This document shows positions 6,282-6,341 of a stretch of DNA of 6,341 bases, piece by piece. Each line of letters opens with the position of its first letter. The stretch's first letter is position 1. Where the stretch lies: assembly GCA_903832475.1 (NCBI GenBank), contig CAILBQ010000698.1, forward strand, positions 1-6,341, written 5' to 3'. Both the position numbers and the translations under genes were made by a program. The stretch comes from an uncultured Acidobacteriota bacterium (GTDB taxonomy: Bacteria; Acidobacteriota; Terriglobia; Terriglobales; Acidobacteriaceae). The notes under the pieces are model-generated. The model was not told the origin of the DNA. It saw nothing but the letters and a program-made list of their open reading frames with translations, and did no database searches.

Positions 6282-6341
6282 ATGTTTGGTCTTGACTGGC
6301 CCGCGCAAGACTTGCGTACTCCGAGAGTCATACGCATTTGC

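Larger units (their letters stand above)
5909..6341. other. Upstream region of the desaturase, no convincing gene
   Basis: This stretch of about 430 bp holds no supportable gene. A minus-strand frame (6116 to the right edge) is arginine-rich, resembles nothing known and is probably chance; it could formally be the tail of a gene entering from the right. A plus-strand ATG at 6282 is open to the edge for 20 codons but has no ribosome binding site. The region contains two perfect inverted repeats and a weak promoter candidate, listed separately. A 5-bp GC stem (GGCCG 5920-5924, CGGCC 5932-5936) lies about 14 nt before the desaturase Shine-Dalgarno. Confidence 0.55.

Noticed and set aside
6292..6320. 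TTGACT on the plus strand as a -35 element
   Set aside because: At 17-bp spacing the -10 position reads CGTACT, a poor match, and no plus-strand gene follows within the window.
6116..6337. 73-codon minus-strand frame at the right edge
   Set aside because: It is open to the edge, so it could be a gene tail, but it is Arg-rich without any motif and spans a 9-bp hairpin. Not supportable as a gene from this window.

Overview
The window looks like chromosomal DNA of an acidobacterium, probably class Terriglobia (Acidobacteriaceae-like). This is inferred from the style of the proteins recalled from memory, chiefly the Crp/Fnr regulator, the exported SYLF protein and the secreted alpha/beta-hydrolase, plus a moderately high GC content; no database search was possible. 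All five convincing genes lie on the minus strand, so transcription runs from high to low coordinates: fatty acid desaturase, cytochrome P450, secreted alpha/beta-hydrolase, exported SYLF lipid-binding protein, Crp/Fnr-type regulator.

Layout, right to left. Positions 5909-6341 hold no convincing gene and form the upstream region of the desaturase, with two inverted repeats and weak promoter-like hexamers. The desaturase (4766-5896) is a multi-pass membrane di-iron enzyme of the Delta6-FADS-like type. A 109-bp gap leads to a soluble cytochrome P450 (3274-4656) with all family signatures. A further 101-bp gap leads to an exported serine esterase-type hydrolase (2210-3172). After 168 bp comes an exported SYLF/YSC84-domain protein (1352-2041), followed by a strong GC-rich hairpin that probably ends its transcript. 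The Crp/Fnr regulator (284-1045 at most) follows, and 1-283 has no gene that can be supported.

How the genes might work together: the desaturase and P450 both act on aliphatic carbon and both need external electrons, so a shared role in fatty acyl modification is plausible. That is inference from adjacency. No ferredoxin, flavodoxin or reductase is encoded here. The hydrolase and SYLF protein act outside the cytoplasm and may simply be neighbours. The regulator sits beyond the hairpin and is probably transcribed separately; no target can be assigned.

Nothing here amounts to a clearly new biological system. The points most worth a second look are the unusual third histidine box of the desaturase, the P450-desaturase pairing, and the inverted repeats upstream of the desaturase and of the regulator.
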